The position numbers were made by a program, and so were the translations under genes. DNA of 8,702 bases from Clostridia bacterium (GTDB taxonomy: Bacteria > Bacillota_A > Clostridia > Oscillospirales > Acutalibacteraceae), in the NCBI GenBank assembly GCA_017547865.1, contig JAFYOA010000183.1, positions 1 to 8,702 on the forward strand. Direction: 5' to 3'. This document shows, one piece after another, positions 1-6,175 of the stretch. Position 1 is the stretch's first letter, and the number at the start of each line of letters is the position of its first letter. The notes beneath the pieces are model-generated. The model was not told the origin of the DNA and did not search any database. It saw only the letters and a program-made list of their open reading frames with translations.

Positions 1-5
1 CCCCA

Positions 6-23
6 CCACTTTCGAGAAAGTGG
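6..23. repeat. Short perfect inverted repeat at window edge
   Basis: CCACTTTC is followed two bases later by its exact reverse complement GAAAGTGG, so the transcript could form a tight hairpin. It lies beyond the arabinofuranosidase terminator and is not followed by a T run on either strand, so it is not a typical terminator. It may be the edge of a dispersed intergenic repeat or belong to whatever lies outside the window. No function can be assigned. Confidence 0.4.
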
Positions 24-50
24 ACAAAGCTTTTACGTTTATTTCTAATA

Positions 51-78
51 CAAAACTGCCCCTCCAACCGGAAGGGCA
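51..78 (-). terminator. Rho-independent terminator of the arabinofuranosidase gene
   Basis: On the minus strand TGCCCTTCC and GGAGGGGCA pair over nine positions, one of them a G-U wobble, around a GGTT loop. A short T-rich tail (GTTTTG) follows. The hairpin begins about 16 bases after the TAA stop at 94-96. The wobble pairs only in the minus-strand RNA, which supports this orientation. Confidence 0.75.
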
Positions 79-93
79 ATTCTTTTTGTTCAT

Positions 94-1566
94 TTATTCT
101 ACGGTAATGTGCATCACAGAGCAGGCGGGGATGGTGAAGGCCAGGCCGGTGTCCGTCACGGTAACGTCGGCGGTCTGCTTTTCCACCACGGTTTTGTTCT
201 CAAAGGTGTTATGGGCATCGATGGCGCCGGTCACCAGTTCGGCACAGGCAGCGGTGGGCTTAAAGTCATCGATGACCGTCTCGATGGGATAGCTTTCGGT
301 GGCAGAGGTGTTCACCAATGTGATATGCAGCTTACCGTCGGCATCGCGGGTCACAGATTCCTGCAGGTTGGGCACCCAGTTTTCGCCCTCGCCCACTTCA
401 AAGTTCTCCACGGTGCTGTACATCAGCTGGCCGCCCTGGTGGTGCTTATACATTTCAAACACATGGTAGGTGGGGGTCAGCAGCATATCGTCGCCATCGG
501 TGAGGATCACAGACTGCAGCACGTTCACCAGCTGGGCAATGTTGGCCATCTTCACGCGGTCGCAGTTCTTATTGAAGATATTCAGGTTCAGACCGGCTAC
601 CACGGCATCGCGCATGGTGTTCTGCTGGTACAAAAAGCCGGGGTTGGTGCCGGGTTCCACGTTGTGCCAGCAGCCCCATTCGTCCACCAGCAGGCCCACG
701 CGCTTTTCGGGATCGTATTTATCCATGATCTCGCTGTGACGGCGCACCAGCGCTTCCATGTACATGGTCTTTTTCAGGGTGGCATAGTACAGGTTGGTAT
801 CAAATTCCGTGGCGCTGCCCTTATCGGCCCACACGCCGGTGGGAACGGTATAGTAGTGCATGGAAAGACCATCCATATACCGGCCGGCAATGGACATCAC
901 GGTGTCGGTCCATTCGTAGTCATCCACATTGGGGCCGCAGGCGATCTTATACAGCTTATTGTCGCCGTAGTTGCGGCAGTAGGTCTGGTAACGGCGGTAT
1001 TCATCCGCATAGTAAGAGGGGCGCATATTGCCGCCGCAGCCCCAGTTTTCGTTGCCAACACCCAGGTACTTCAGGTGCCAGGGTTCCTTGTGGCCGTTGG
1101 CCTCGCGCTGGGCCGCCATGGGAGAAACGCCGTCGAAGGTCATGTATTCCACCCACTCGTTCATTTCCTGCACGGTGCCGCTGCCCACATTGGCGTTCAC
1201 ATAGGGTTCGCAGCCCAGCTGGCGGCACAGTTCCATAAACTCATGGGTGCCGAAGCTGTTGTCTTCCACCACACCGCCCCAGTGGGTGTTCACCATGCGC
1301 TTGCGCTCTTCCTTGGGGCCAATGCCGTCTTTCCAGTGGTATTCATCGGCAAAGCAGCCGCCGGGCCAGCGCAGCACCGGCACCTGCATCTTCTTCAGCG
1401 CTTCGATCACATCGCAGCGCATGCCGTTCACGTTTTTAATGGGAGAATCTTCGCCCACATAAATACCGCCGTAAATGCAGCGGCCCAAATGTTCAGAAAA
1501 ATGCCCGTAAATTTCCGGGTTGACGGTGCCCTTGTGAGAAGTGCCGCCGATATGCAGTTTTGCCAT
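94..1566 (-). CDS. Alpha-L-arabinofuranosidase, glycoside hydrolase family 51
   Basis: A 490-residue enzyme expected to release terminal alpha-L-arabinofuranosyl residues from arabino-oligosaccharides derived from arabinan or arabinoxylan. The length is normal for a full-size bacterial GH51 enzyme. The catalytic barrel carries the family blocks [18 protein letters not shown] (residues 67-84), GNENWGCGG (171-179), with Glu173 as presumed acid/base, and DEWGCWH (295-301), with Glu296 as presumed nucleophile. The block [20 protein letters not shown] (329-348) is also typical. The last 100 or so residues form the usual beta-sandwich. There is no signal peptide, so it acts in the cytoplasm on imported oligosaccharides. 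The ATG at 1564-1566 has GGAGG about nine bases upstream. The frame stays open far upstream of this start, but that part is antisense to the next gene. It is divergent from the DUF362 gene and shares a regulatory region with it. Side activities on other pentosides cannot be excluded from sequence. Confidence 0.95.
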   Translation of the reverse strand: MAKLHIGGTSHKGTVNPEIYGHFSEHLGRCIYGGIYVGEDSPIKNVNGMRCDVIEALKKMQVPVLRWPGGCFADEYHWKDGIGPKEERKRMVNTHWGGVVEDNSFGTHEFMELCRQLGCEPYVNANVGSGTVQEMNEWVEYMTFDGVSPMAAQREANGHKEPWHLKYLGVGNENWGCGGNMRPSYYADEYRRYQTYCRNYGDNKLYKIACGPNVDDYEWTDTVMSIAGRYMDGLSMHYYTVPTGVWADKGSATEFDTNLYYATLKKTMYMEALVRRHSEIMDKYDPEKRVGLLVDEWGCWHNVEPGTNPGFLYQQNTMRDAVVAGLNLNIFNKNCDRVKMANIAQLVNVLQSVILTDGDDMLLTPTYHVFEMYKHHQGGQLMYSTVENFEVGEGENWVPNLQESVTRDADGKLHITLVNTSATESYPIETVIDDFKPTAACAELVTGAIDAHNTFENKTVVEKQTADVTVTDTGLAFTIPACSVMHITVE

Positions 1567-1614
1567 AGTGTATTTCCTCCGTCCAATCGTTGCCGGGGTT
1601 CCGGCTTTGATTTC

Positions 1615-1644
1615 AGTATAACGGAGAGCGTGGCCGCTTGTCAA
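1615..1644 (-). promoter_or_regulatory. Sigma-A promoter of the arabinofuranosidase gene
   Basis: On the minus strand a perfect TTGACA -35 box (1639-1644) is separated by 18 bases from TATACT (1615-1620). The -10 box lies about 48 bases before the start codon. The near-consensus boxes suggest a strong promoter that would need repression or another control, and a palindrome lies just upstream of the -35. Confidence 0.8.
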
Positions 1645-1652
1645 CTCCAATT

Positions 1653-1674
1653 CAAGCTGTATGCATACAACTTG
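1653..1674. promoter_or_regulatory. Candidate operator: 22-bp palindrome between divergent promoters
   Basis: The arms CAAGCTGTATG and CATACAACTTG are complementary at 10 of 11 positions. The inner 12 bp, TGTATGCATACA at 1658-1669, is a perfect palindrome. It lies 8 bp upstream of the arabinofuranosidase -35 box and 15 bp upstream of the -35 box of the divergent gene. The TTGTA...TACAA character resembles operators of GntR-type DNA-binding domains, including AraR of Bacillus subtilis, which controls arabinose genes. The regulator itself is not in the window, so its identity is inference. Confidence 0.6.
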
Positions 1675-1689
1675 CGGATATCTGCACGC

Positions 1690-1718
1690 TTGACTTTGCG
1701 GTACAGATGCTATAGAAT
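1690..1718 (+). promoter_or_regulatory. Sigma-A promoter of the DUF362 gene
   Basis: TTGACT (1690-1695) and TAGAAT (1713-1718) each match the consensus at five of six positions and are 17 bases apart. An overlapping extended -10 reading, TGC then TATAGA (1708-1716), is also possible. The -10 box lies about 50 bases before the start codon. Confidence 0.7.
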
Positions 1719-1767
1719 AAAAGGGATGCTGAACTGGCTTAATCATTGAAAATACGGAGGAGCAACA

Positions 1768-2877
1768 ATGGAAAAAGCAAAAGTATATTTTACAGACATG
1801 CACACCACCTTTGCCGAAAACCTGCCTCAGAAGCTGGAACGCCTTATCAAGGCTGCAGGCATTGGCAATATCGATTTTGACCACAAGTACGCCGCCATCA
1901 AAATGCACTTTGGTGAGCCCGGCAACCTGGCCTTCCTGCGCCCCAACTACGCCGCCGTGGTGGCCAAAGTTGTGCAGGAACTGGGCGGCAAAGCCTTTTT
2001 GACCGACTGCAACACCCTGTATGTTGGCGGCCGCAAGAACGCCCTGGACCACCTGGACACTGCTTTTGTGAACGGCTTCTCTCCTTTCTCCACCAGCGGC
2101 GCCCATGTCATCATCGCCGATGGCCTGAAGGGCACCGACGAAGTTCTGGTTCCTGTTGAAGGCGGCGAATTCGTGAAGGAAGCCAAGATTGGCCGCGCCA
2201 TTATGGATGCGGATGTGTTCATTTCTTTGAACCACTTTAAGGGCCACGAACTCACCGGTTTCGGCGGCGCCATCAAGAACATCGGCATGGGCTGCGGCTC
2301 CCGCGCGGGCAAAATGGAAATGCACAGCGCCGGCAAGCCCCGCATCCACGCTGAAAAGTGCGTAGGCTGCGGCCGCTGCGTGCAGGTTTGCGCCCACGAT
2401 GGCCCCAGCATTACCGACCGCAAGGCCACCATTGACCACGACAAGTGCGTAGGCTGCGGCCGCTGCATTGGCGTGTGCCCCATGGATGCCGTGTACAGCC
2501 CGGACGACGAGACCAACGATATTCTGAACCGCAAAATGGCAGAATACAGCTGGGCCGTGCTGAATGGCCGTCCCCACTTCCACATCAGCCTGGTCATCGA
2601 TGTTTCTCCCAACTGCGATTGCCACAGCGAAAACGACATTCCGATCGTGCCCAACGTGGGTATGTTCGCCTCCTTCGACCCGGTTGCTTTGGACCAGGCC
2701 TGCGCCGACGCGGTGAACAAGCAGATCGTTGTTTCCGGCAGCCAGCTGGACCATATGCCCCATGTGCACCACGACCACTTCATCGATTCCGCCCCCACCA
2801 CCGACTGGCATTCTCAGATCGAGCATTCCATTAAGATGGGCATCGGCACCGATCAGTACGAACTGATCACTATCTAA
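1768..2877 (+). CDS. DUF362 domain protein with two 4Fe-4S ferredoxin motifs
   Basis: A 369-residue cytoplasmic protein of the DUF362/ferredoxin type; the biochemical role of this family is not established. Family blocks include [17 protein letters not shown] (residues 80-96) and [19 protein letters not shown] (155-173). Two ferredoxin motifs follow, Cys198/201/204/208 and Cys227/230/233/237, each expected to bind a 4Fe-4S cluster. The second half of the DUF362 domain continues after them, so the ferredoxin unit is inserted within the domain. The two motifs share an exact 24-base stretch (2356-2379 and 2443-2466) encoding KCVGCGRC. The ATG at 1768 has GGAGG seven bases upstream. It is a single-gene unit ending at a strong bidirectional terminator. 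Its only link to the arabinofuranosidase is the shared divergent upstream region. An electron-transfer role is inferred from the clusters. Confidence 0.93.
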   Translation: MEKAKVYFTDMHTTFAENLPQKLERLIKAAGIGNIDFDHKYAAIKMHFGEPGNLAFLRPNYAAVVAKVVQELGGKAFLTDCNTLYVGGRKNALDHLDTAFVNGFSPFSTSGAHVIIADGLKGTDEVLVPVEGGEFVKEAKIGRAIMDADVFISLNHFKGHELTGFGGAIKNIGMGCGSRAGKMEMHSAGKPRIHAEKCVGCGRCVQVCAHDGPSITDRKATIDHDKCVGCGRCIGVCPMDAVYSPDDETNDILNRKMAEYSWAVLNGRPHFHISLVIDVSPNCDCHSENDIPIVPNVGMFASFDPVALDQACADAVNKQIVVSGSQLDHMPHVHHDHFIDSAPTTDWHSQIEHSIKMGIGTDQYELITI

Positions 2878-2894
2878 AATTACAGCAAAAAATT

Positions 2895-2928
2895 GACCGG
2901 CTCTCAGGCGAGAGTCGGTCTTTCTTTT
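2895..2928. terminator. Bidirectional terminator between convergent genes
   Basis: GACCGGCTCTC (2895-2905) pairs with GAGAGTCGGTC (2910-2920) over 11 positions, one a G-U wobble, with a four-base loop. TTTCTTTT follows on the plus strand, and an A-rich run before the stem (2886-2892) provides the T tail on the minus strand. It serves the DUF362 gene (stop at 2877) and the lipoprotein gene that ends at 2930. Confidence 0.88.
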
Positions 2929-2929
2929 G

Positions 2930-3526
2930 TTATTTGGTTTTTTCCAGGGCTTCTATTCGGGCGGCAAAATACTCTGCCAGGCCATCCATGGTGTTCACAT
3001 CCGGCACAACGCCGTTGCGGGTGTAGGTTTTGGCGGCAATGTCGGCTTTTATTTCTTCAACCAAAGTTTTGCTGCCACCTTGTAACTGCCCATCTTCCAC
3101 CCAAAACAGGGTTTGATAAACCCCAACACGATGATACTCGTTTTTATTGGACAATCTCGGTATTAAAATCATCAAGTATGGCTCATCAGAGTTCCACTCA
3201 AACCCATATGTCTGCAACAAGTTCACTTCGCCTACGTCACCATGAATCACTTGATGAACTTCCACTTGATAAAGCGCACCGCGTTCACGTTCCTCAACAA
3301 CTTTGTCCGTTACTGTACCAACAATTACGCAGGGTTCTCCGAAACCTGTGGACTTGTATGTTAAAGCCGCTTTTATACTCGGAATACCCACAATACTCGC
3401 TTGCCCAACATCCATAACATGATCTGTTTTGTCACTGGAAGCATCCACTACGGCTTCGTTCTCCGAACATCCTGTAAGACCAAAATAAAGCAAGAAGCAC
3501 AAAATATAAATAACCCATTTTTTCAT
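2930..3526 (-). CDS. Small lipoprotein of unknown function
   Basis: A 198-residue protein with a lipoprotein signal: MKK, then a hydrophobic stretch (residues 4-18), then the lipobox LTGC with Cys20 as the lipidated residue. It should be anchored on the outer face of the membrane. From about residue 66 it alternates short hydrophobic strands with charged turns ([34 protein letters not shown]), which suggests a beta-barrel or OB-like domain; that fold is a guess. The tail from about residue 155 looks helical. The ATG at 3524-3526 has AGGTG eight bases upstream. It follows the DUF2927 lipoprotein gene after only 35 bases, so co-transcription is likely. A weak promoter of its own, with boxes at 3567-3572 and 3544-3549, is possible. 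Its base composition is clearly more AT-rich than its neighbours: two 60-base samples count near 40% GC. No function recognised. Confidence 0.85.
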   Translation of the reverse strand: MKKWVIYILCFLLYFGLTGCSENEAVVDASSDKTDHVMDVGQASIVGIPSIKAALTYKSTGFGEPCVIVGTVTDKVVEERERGALYQVEVHQVIHGDVGEVNLLQTYGFEWNSDEPYLMILIPRLSNKNEYHRVGVYQTLFWVEDGQLQGGSKTLVEEIKADIAAKTYTRNGVVPDVNTMDGLAEYFAARIEALEKTK

Positions 3527-3561
3527 AGTCGTTCACCTCGTTATGTATACAAATAAAACGC

Positions 3562-4536
3562 TTAATAGTACAGGCTGCGGATCACGTCTTCGCAGGCGGC
3601 AGCATCCATGCCGCAAAGCATATCCGGGTGGTACAGCAGCTTCAAAATCAGCAGATCCACCTCCGTTGGCCACTGGGGCTCGCTGTAGCCGGCGTAGGCA
3701 ATGCTGTCTTCCCGCTGCCAGGTATCCTGTATAGGCCCCAGGCCGTTGTAAATTTCCTCCAGAATCACGGAGTTACGCAGGTACTGGTCAATATCGCAGC
3801 GAATACCGATGCGGGCATCGTAAATTTGGTTTTCGCCATCGTACCAGTATTCCACCGCGCCGTCCACCGTTTCGTAGTTCACCACGCTGCCCATCTGGGC
3901 CATCAGGTCTTCGGCTGTATAAAAAGAAATACGCAGCACCGGGTAATCCTCCCCGCTGCTTTGGTACATGCCGGGAAAACCCTCGATCTCATTCAAAATC
4001 CCCGCCAGCGCCTTCACCAGGTCAGCATCTGCGGCGGTGTAATCGCCGTACAGCTCATAGCAAATGGGCCCGGTCCACTTCTGCACCAGGGTAGCATCGC
4101 CGGTATTCACGTATTCCGCATCCAGGCACACCTCGTTGAAATACAAAATCACATCTTCCACGCTGAGCCCGGGAATATACAGCGTTGAATGCTCTTCGGA
4201 AGACACCGGTGTTTCCGAACTTTCCAAAGAAGTCTCCGGTTCCGAAGAAGACGGTTCTTCCGCTTCGGAGGAAGAGATTTCCGGCGCCTGCGAAGATACA
4301 TTCTCCACGGAGGTCACCGCAGATTCTTCGGAGGATGTTTCGGAAGATACAGCAGATGAAACTTCCGAAGAAGCTTCCGGAGACTCCGCAGAAGACTCCT
4401 CTTTTGCACTGTTGGGCAGAGAAGCCACGCTCTGTTCCGCAGAGGACGCAGGAACGGAAGAGAGGGGCGTTTCTGTCGGGGCGGCACAGCCGGTAAACAG
4501 CAGCAACAGTACCAGCAGCCAGCATATTCTTTTCAT
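3562..4536 (-). CDS. DUF2927-type lipoprotein with Ser/Glu-rich stalk
   Basis: A 324-residue protein. Residues 1-16 are a signal peptide ending in FTGC, with Cys17 as the probable lipidated residue. Residues 18 to about 116 are a low-complexity stalk dominated by Ser, Glu, Ala, Pro and Thr, with many SSE and SSS runs. It would hold the folded domain away from the membrane through the cell wall. Residues 118-324 resemble DUF2927: a helix-rich start, IGIRCDIDQYLRNSVILEEI (243-262), then GLGPIQDTWQREDSI (265-279) and LLILKLLYHPDMLCGMD (295-311), with the C-terminal end close to the stop. DUF2927 has no established activity. The ATG at 4534-4536 is preceded by AAGGAGC seven bases upstream. It is the first gene of a likely two-gene operon with the smaller lipoprotein. 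The domain assignment comes from recalled family patterns, not a search. Confidence 0.87.
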   Translation of the reverse strand: MKRICWLLVLLLLFTGCAAPTETPLSSVPASSAEQSVASLPNSAKEESSAESPEASSEVSSAVSSETSSEESAVTSVENVSSQAPEISSSEAEEPSSSEPETSLESSETPVSSEEHSTLYIPGLSVEDVILYFNEVCLDAEYVNTGDATLVQKWTGPICYELYGDYTAADADLVKALAGILNEIEGFPGMYQSSGEDYPVLRISFYTAEDLMAQMGSVVNYETVDGAVEYWYDGENQIYDARIGIRCDIDQYLRNSVILEEIYNGLGPIQDTWQREDSIAYAGYSEPQWPTEVDLLILKLLYHPDMLCGMDAAACEDVIRSLYY

Positions 4537-4567
4537 ACCATCAGCTCCTTTTCAGGTTTCTGTTTTC

Positions 4568-4596
4568 AGTATAACGAAACCGGGAAGAGATGTCAA
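4568..4596 (-). promoter_or_regulatory. Near-consensus sigma-A promoter of the lipoprotein operon
   Basis: On the minus strand TTGACA (4591-4596) and TATACT (4568-4573) are separated by exactly 17 bases, about 31 bases before the start codon. The sequence around the -10 box (CGTTATACTGAAA) is the same as at the arabinofuranosidase promoter, in an otherwise different context. Confidence 0.82.
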
Positions 4597-4642
4597 TTTT
4601 CCCTGCAAAAACGCCCCGCCCGGCCGGAAAAACACGCCGCCC

Positions 4643-4671
4643 TTTACTTTGCCTCTGTTCTGCGGTATACT
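4643..4671 (+). promoter_or_regulatory. Promoter of the redox protein/reductase unit
   Basis: TTTACT (4643-4648) and TATACT (4666-4671) are 17 bases apart and about 40 bases before the ATG at 4712. It is divergent from the lipoprotein promoter, with roughly 46 bp between the two -35 boxes. No clear operator palindrome was found between them. Confidence 0.65.
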
Positions 4672-4711
4672 AAAGGCAAACAACTCGCTCCGTTTGGCAA
4701 GGAGGGCCATT

Positions 4712-5167
4712 ATGCTGAAAGATAAAATCATGGAATATTACATCACCCGCGGCCGGCGCTGTGCAGAGTCCGTTCTGCTGGCGGCCAACGATGTGTACAA
4801 TTTGGGTATTTCGGCTGCCGATGCAGCCATGCTCACCGGCTTTTCCGGCGGTATGTGCGGCAGCGGCGAAGCCTGCGGTCTGCTCAGCGGCGGCGTGGCC
4901 GTGCTGGGCCGTATGTTTTACGACCGCCTTGGCCCGGATTACCCCCTGGTCATTGCGGAATTTCACGCCCGCTTTGGCGAAGTGCTGGGCGACACCGCCT
5001 GCCCGCCCCTGAAAGCACGCATTGCCACCCCGGAAGCCCGGTGCTCCGCCGCGGTGGGTCCGGTGGCAGAACTGCTGGAAAACACCATTGCCGAACTGCA
5101 GGCCAAATACCCCGAGGAAAAGACCGTTCCCACCCCTGGTTCCGCCGAAGAAATCAAGCGTGTCTAG
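4712..5167 (+). CDS. C_GCAxxG_C_C-type redox protein, possibly the N-terminal part of an interrupted fusion
   Basis: A 151-residue protein resembling the C_GCAxxG_C_C family of probable redox-active proteins. It has a first cysteine in RRCAES (Cys17), a glycine-rich block FSGGMCGSGEACGLLSGG (residues 44-61, Cys49 and Cys55) and two later cysteines, Cys97 in DTACPPL and Cys111 in ARCSAAV. This spacing of Cys residues around a Gly-rich helix is the family hallmark; the cysteines are thought to bind metal or do thiol chemistry, but no reaction is established. The start at 4712 has a perfect AAGGAGG six bases upstream. The frame is open further upstream, but that region is antisense to the lipoprotein. 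The gene ends in TAG at 5165-5167. The reductase domain continues in the same frame three bases later, and the last residues (AEEIKRV) look like the start of the reductase family. The two may therefore be one broken or readthrough gene. Confidence 0.82.
   Translation: MLKDKIMEYYITRGRRCAESVLLAANDVYNLGISAADAAMLTGFSGGMCGSGEACGLLSGGVAVLGRMFYDRLGPDYPLVIAEFHARFGEVLGDTACPPLKARIATPEARCSAAVGPVAELLENTIAELQAKYPEEKTVPTPGSAEEIKRV
5165..5167 (+). other. In-frame TAG codon between redox and reductase domains
   Basis: The codons read ...GAA GAA ATC AAG CGT GTC TAG GGG TTG GGT TTC... Both flanking domains are in the same frame and, apart from this codon, the frame is open from 4712 to 6049 (445 codons plus TAA). 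From memory, stand-alone members of the reductase family often begin with something like EEIK..KG.GFL. TAG therefore stands where a lysine would be expected, and a single A-to-T change (AAG to TAG) would explain it. This is inference from recalled sequences. Confidence 0.7.
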
Positions 5168-5170
5168 GGG

Positions 5171-6049
5171 TTGGGTTTCCTCCACAATCAGAACGTGCCC
5201 GGCCTGTTTCAGGCCCGAATCATCACCCGCAACGGCAAAATCACCGCCCGCAAGGCCATGAAGATCGCCGAAGCGGCAGAAAAATTCGGCAACGGCGATG
5301 TCACCTTCACTTCCCGTATGTGCGTGGAACTGCAGGGCATCCCCTATGAAAAAATCGAGGAATTCCGCGCTTTTCTTGCGGAAGAAGGCCTGGAAACCGG
5401 CGGCACCGGCCCCAAGGTGCGCCCCATTGTTTCCTGCAAAGGCACCAACTGCCAGTACGGCCTCATCGATACCTTCGATCTTTCCGAAAAGATTCACGAG
5501 CGCTTCTATACCGGCTACCACAATGTTACCCTGCCCCACAAGTTTAAAATTGCTGTGGGCGGCTGCCCCAACAACTGCGTCAAGCCCGATCTGAACGACC
5601 TGGGCATCATTGGCCAGCGTGTGCCGAAGATCGACTACGACAAGTGCCGCGGCTGTGGCAAGTGCCAGATCGAAGCGGCCTGCCCGGTGAAAAACTGCAA
5701 AGTGGAAGACGGCAAGATCGTGCACGATGCCGAAGGCTGCAACAACTGCGGCCGCTGCATTGGCAAGTGCCCCTTTGGCGTGTTTACCGAAGAAACCGTG
5801 GGCTACAAGGTATACGTTGGCGGGCGCTGGGGCAAGCGCTGGGCCCGCGGCCTTACCCTGGGCAAAATCTTCACCACCGAAGAAGAGGTGCTGAACGTGG
5901 TGGAAAAGGCCATTCTGTTCTTTAAGGAGCAGGGACTGCCCGGTGAACGCTTCAGCGATACCATTCAGCGCATCGGCTTTGAAAACGTGGAAAAAGAACT
6001 GCTGGCAGATGATATTCTCGCCCGCAAAGAAGATATTTTGGCAAAATAA
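5171..6049 (+). CDS. Sulfite/nitrite reductase-like siroheme protein with two 4Fe-4S ferredoxin motifs
   Basis: A 292-residue region counted from TTG at 5171. Residues 1-75 resemble the ferredoxin-like half domain of siroheme reductases, with TSRMCVELQGIPYEKIEE at 47-64. Cys89 and Cys94 plus Cys132 and Cys136 (GGCPNNC) are the expected ligands of the 4Fe-4S cluster coupled to siroheme. The first pair is spaced C-x4-C rather than the classical C-x5-C. A ferredoxin domain follows with Cys159/162/165/171 and Cys190/193/196/200. Residues 211-292 form a helical tail (GYKVYVGGRWGK, then charged helices). This layout matches the small anaerobic reductase-like proteins of Clostridia; substrate (sulfite, nitrite or other) is unknown. 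The TTG start is weak: the only purine-rich stretch, AGGGG, touches it directly. The next ATG, near 5258, would remove conserved residues. It lies in frame with the preceding redox gene and may be its C-terminal part. A terminator follows seven bases after the stop. Confidence 0.85.
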   Translation: MGFLHNQNVPGLFQARIITRNGKITARKAMKIAEAAEKFGNGDVTFTSRMCVELQGIPYEKIEEFRAFLAEEGLETGGTGPKVRPIVSCKGTNCQYGLIDTFDLSEKIHERFYTGYHNVTLPHKFKIAVGGCPNNCVKPDLNDLGIIGQRVPKIDYDKCRGCGKCQIEAACPVKNCKVEDGKIVHDAEGCNNCGRCIGKCPFGVFTEETVGYKVYVGGRWGKRWARGLTLGKIFTTEEEVLNVVEKAILFFKEQGLPGERFSDTIQRIGFENVEKELLADDILARKEDILAK

Positions 6050-6055
6050 GCAAAC

Positions 6056-6085
6056 AAAAAGGAAGGGCTGCGGTTCTTCCTTTTT
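6056..6085 (+). terminator. Rho-independent terminator of the redox/reductase unit
   Basis: AAAAAGGAAG (6056-6065) and CTTCCTTTTT (6076-6085) are perfect complements around a 10-base loop, and the right arm ends in five T. It begins seven bases after the TAA at 6047-6049. Confidence 0.85.
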
Positions 6086-6098
6086 AATAAAATTTTTA

Positions 6099-6120
6099 TT
6101 TGGTTGTTTACACAACCAAA
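6099..6120. promoter_or_regulatory. Candidate operator upstream of the sulfatase promoter
   Basis: TTTGGTTGT (6099-6107) and ACAACCAAA (6112-6120) are exact complements separated by TTAC. The repeat ends 18 bases before the -10 box and covers the region where a -35 box should be. No T run follows it, so it is not a terminator. It most likely binds a dimeric regulator; the family cannot be named from the site alone. Confidence 0.6.
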
Positions 6121-6135
6121 AGCTCCGGTGATCTG

Positions 6136-6144
6136 TGCTATACT
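6136..6144 (+). promoter_or_regulatory. Extended -10 promoter of the sulfatase gene
   Basis: TATACT at 6139-6144 is preceded by TGC, giving an extended -10 element. The bases 17 upstream (CCAAAA) are not a recognisable -35 box. An extended -10 can compensate, or the promoter may need an activator at the adjacent palindrome. The -10 box lies 31 bases before the ATG. Confidence 0.65.
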
Positions 6145-6175
6145 GATGAAAACAAGCCATATAAGGAGACGTTTT

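Noticed and set aside
109..1749. A 546-codon plus-strand frame antisense to the arabinofuranosidase
   Set aside because: The opposite strand encodes a clear GH51 enzyme with both catalytic motifs. This frame is a low-information His/Val/Gly-rich shadow.
94..2826. The arabinofuranosidase frame stays open on the minus strand to give a 910-codon frame
   Set aside because: The part beyond 1566 is antisense to the DUF362 gene and runs through two promoters. It is rich in Gly, Ala, His and Val with no domain, while a strong ribosome binding site marks the start at 1566.
4064..4711. An upstream extension of the redox protein frame with a Ser/Glu-rich sequence
   Set aside because: It is the reverse reading of the lipoprotein stalk, where TTC/GAA-type codons give Ser/Glu on both strands. 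The promoter at 4643-4671 and AAGGAGG at 4699-4705 fix the start at 4712.
5201..5215. Hairpin GGCCTG-TTT-CAGGCC about 33 bases after the TAG, considered as a readthrough signal
   Set aside because: It is short, farther from the stop than typical readthrough or pyrrolysine insertion elements, and lies in conserved coding sequence, so chance is the simpler explanation.
6086..6100. AT-rich near-palindrome AATAAAATTTTTATT considered as a second terminator or an UP element
   Set aside because: It has no GC stem, lies just after a perfect terminator and is too far upstream of the -10 for a standard UP element. No function can be supported.
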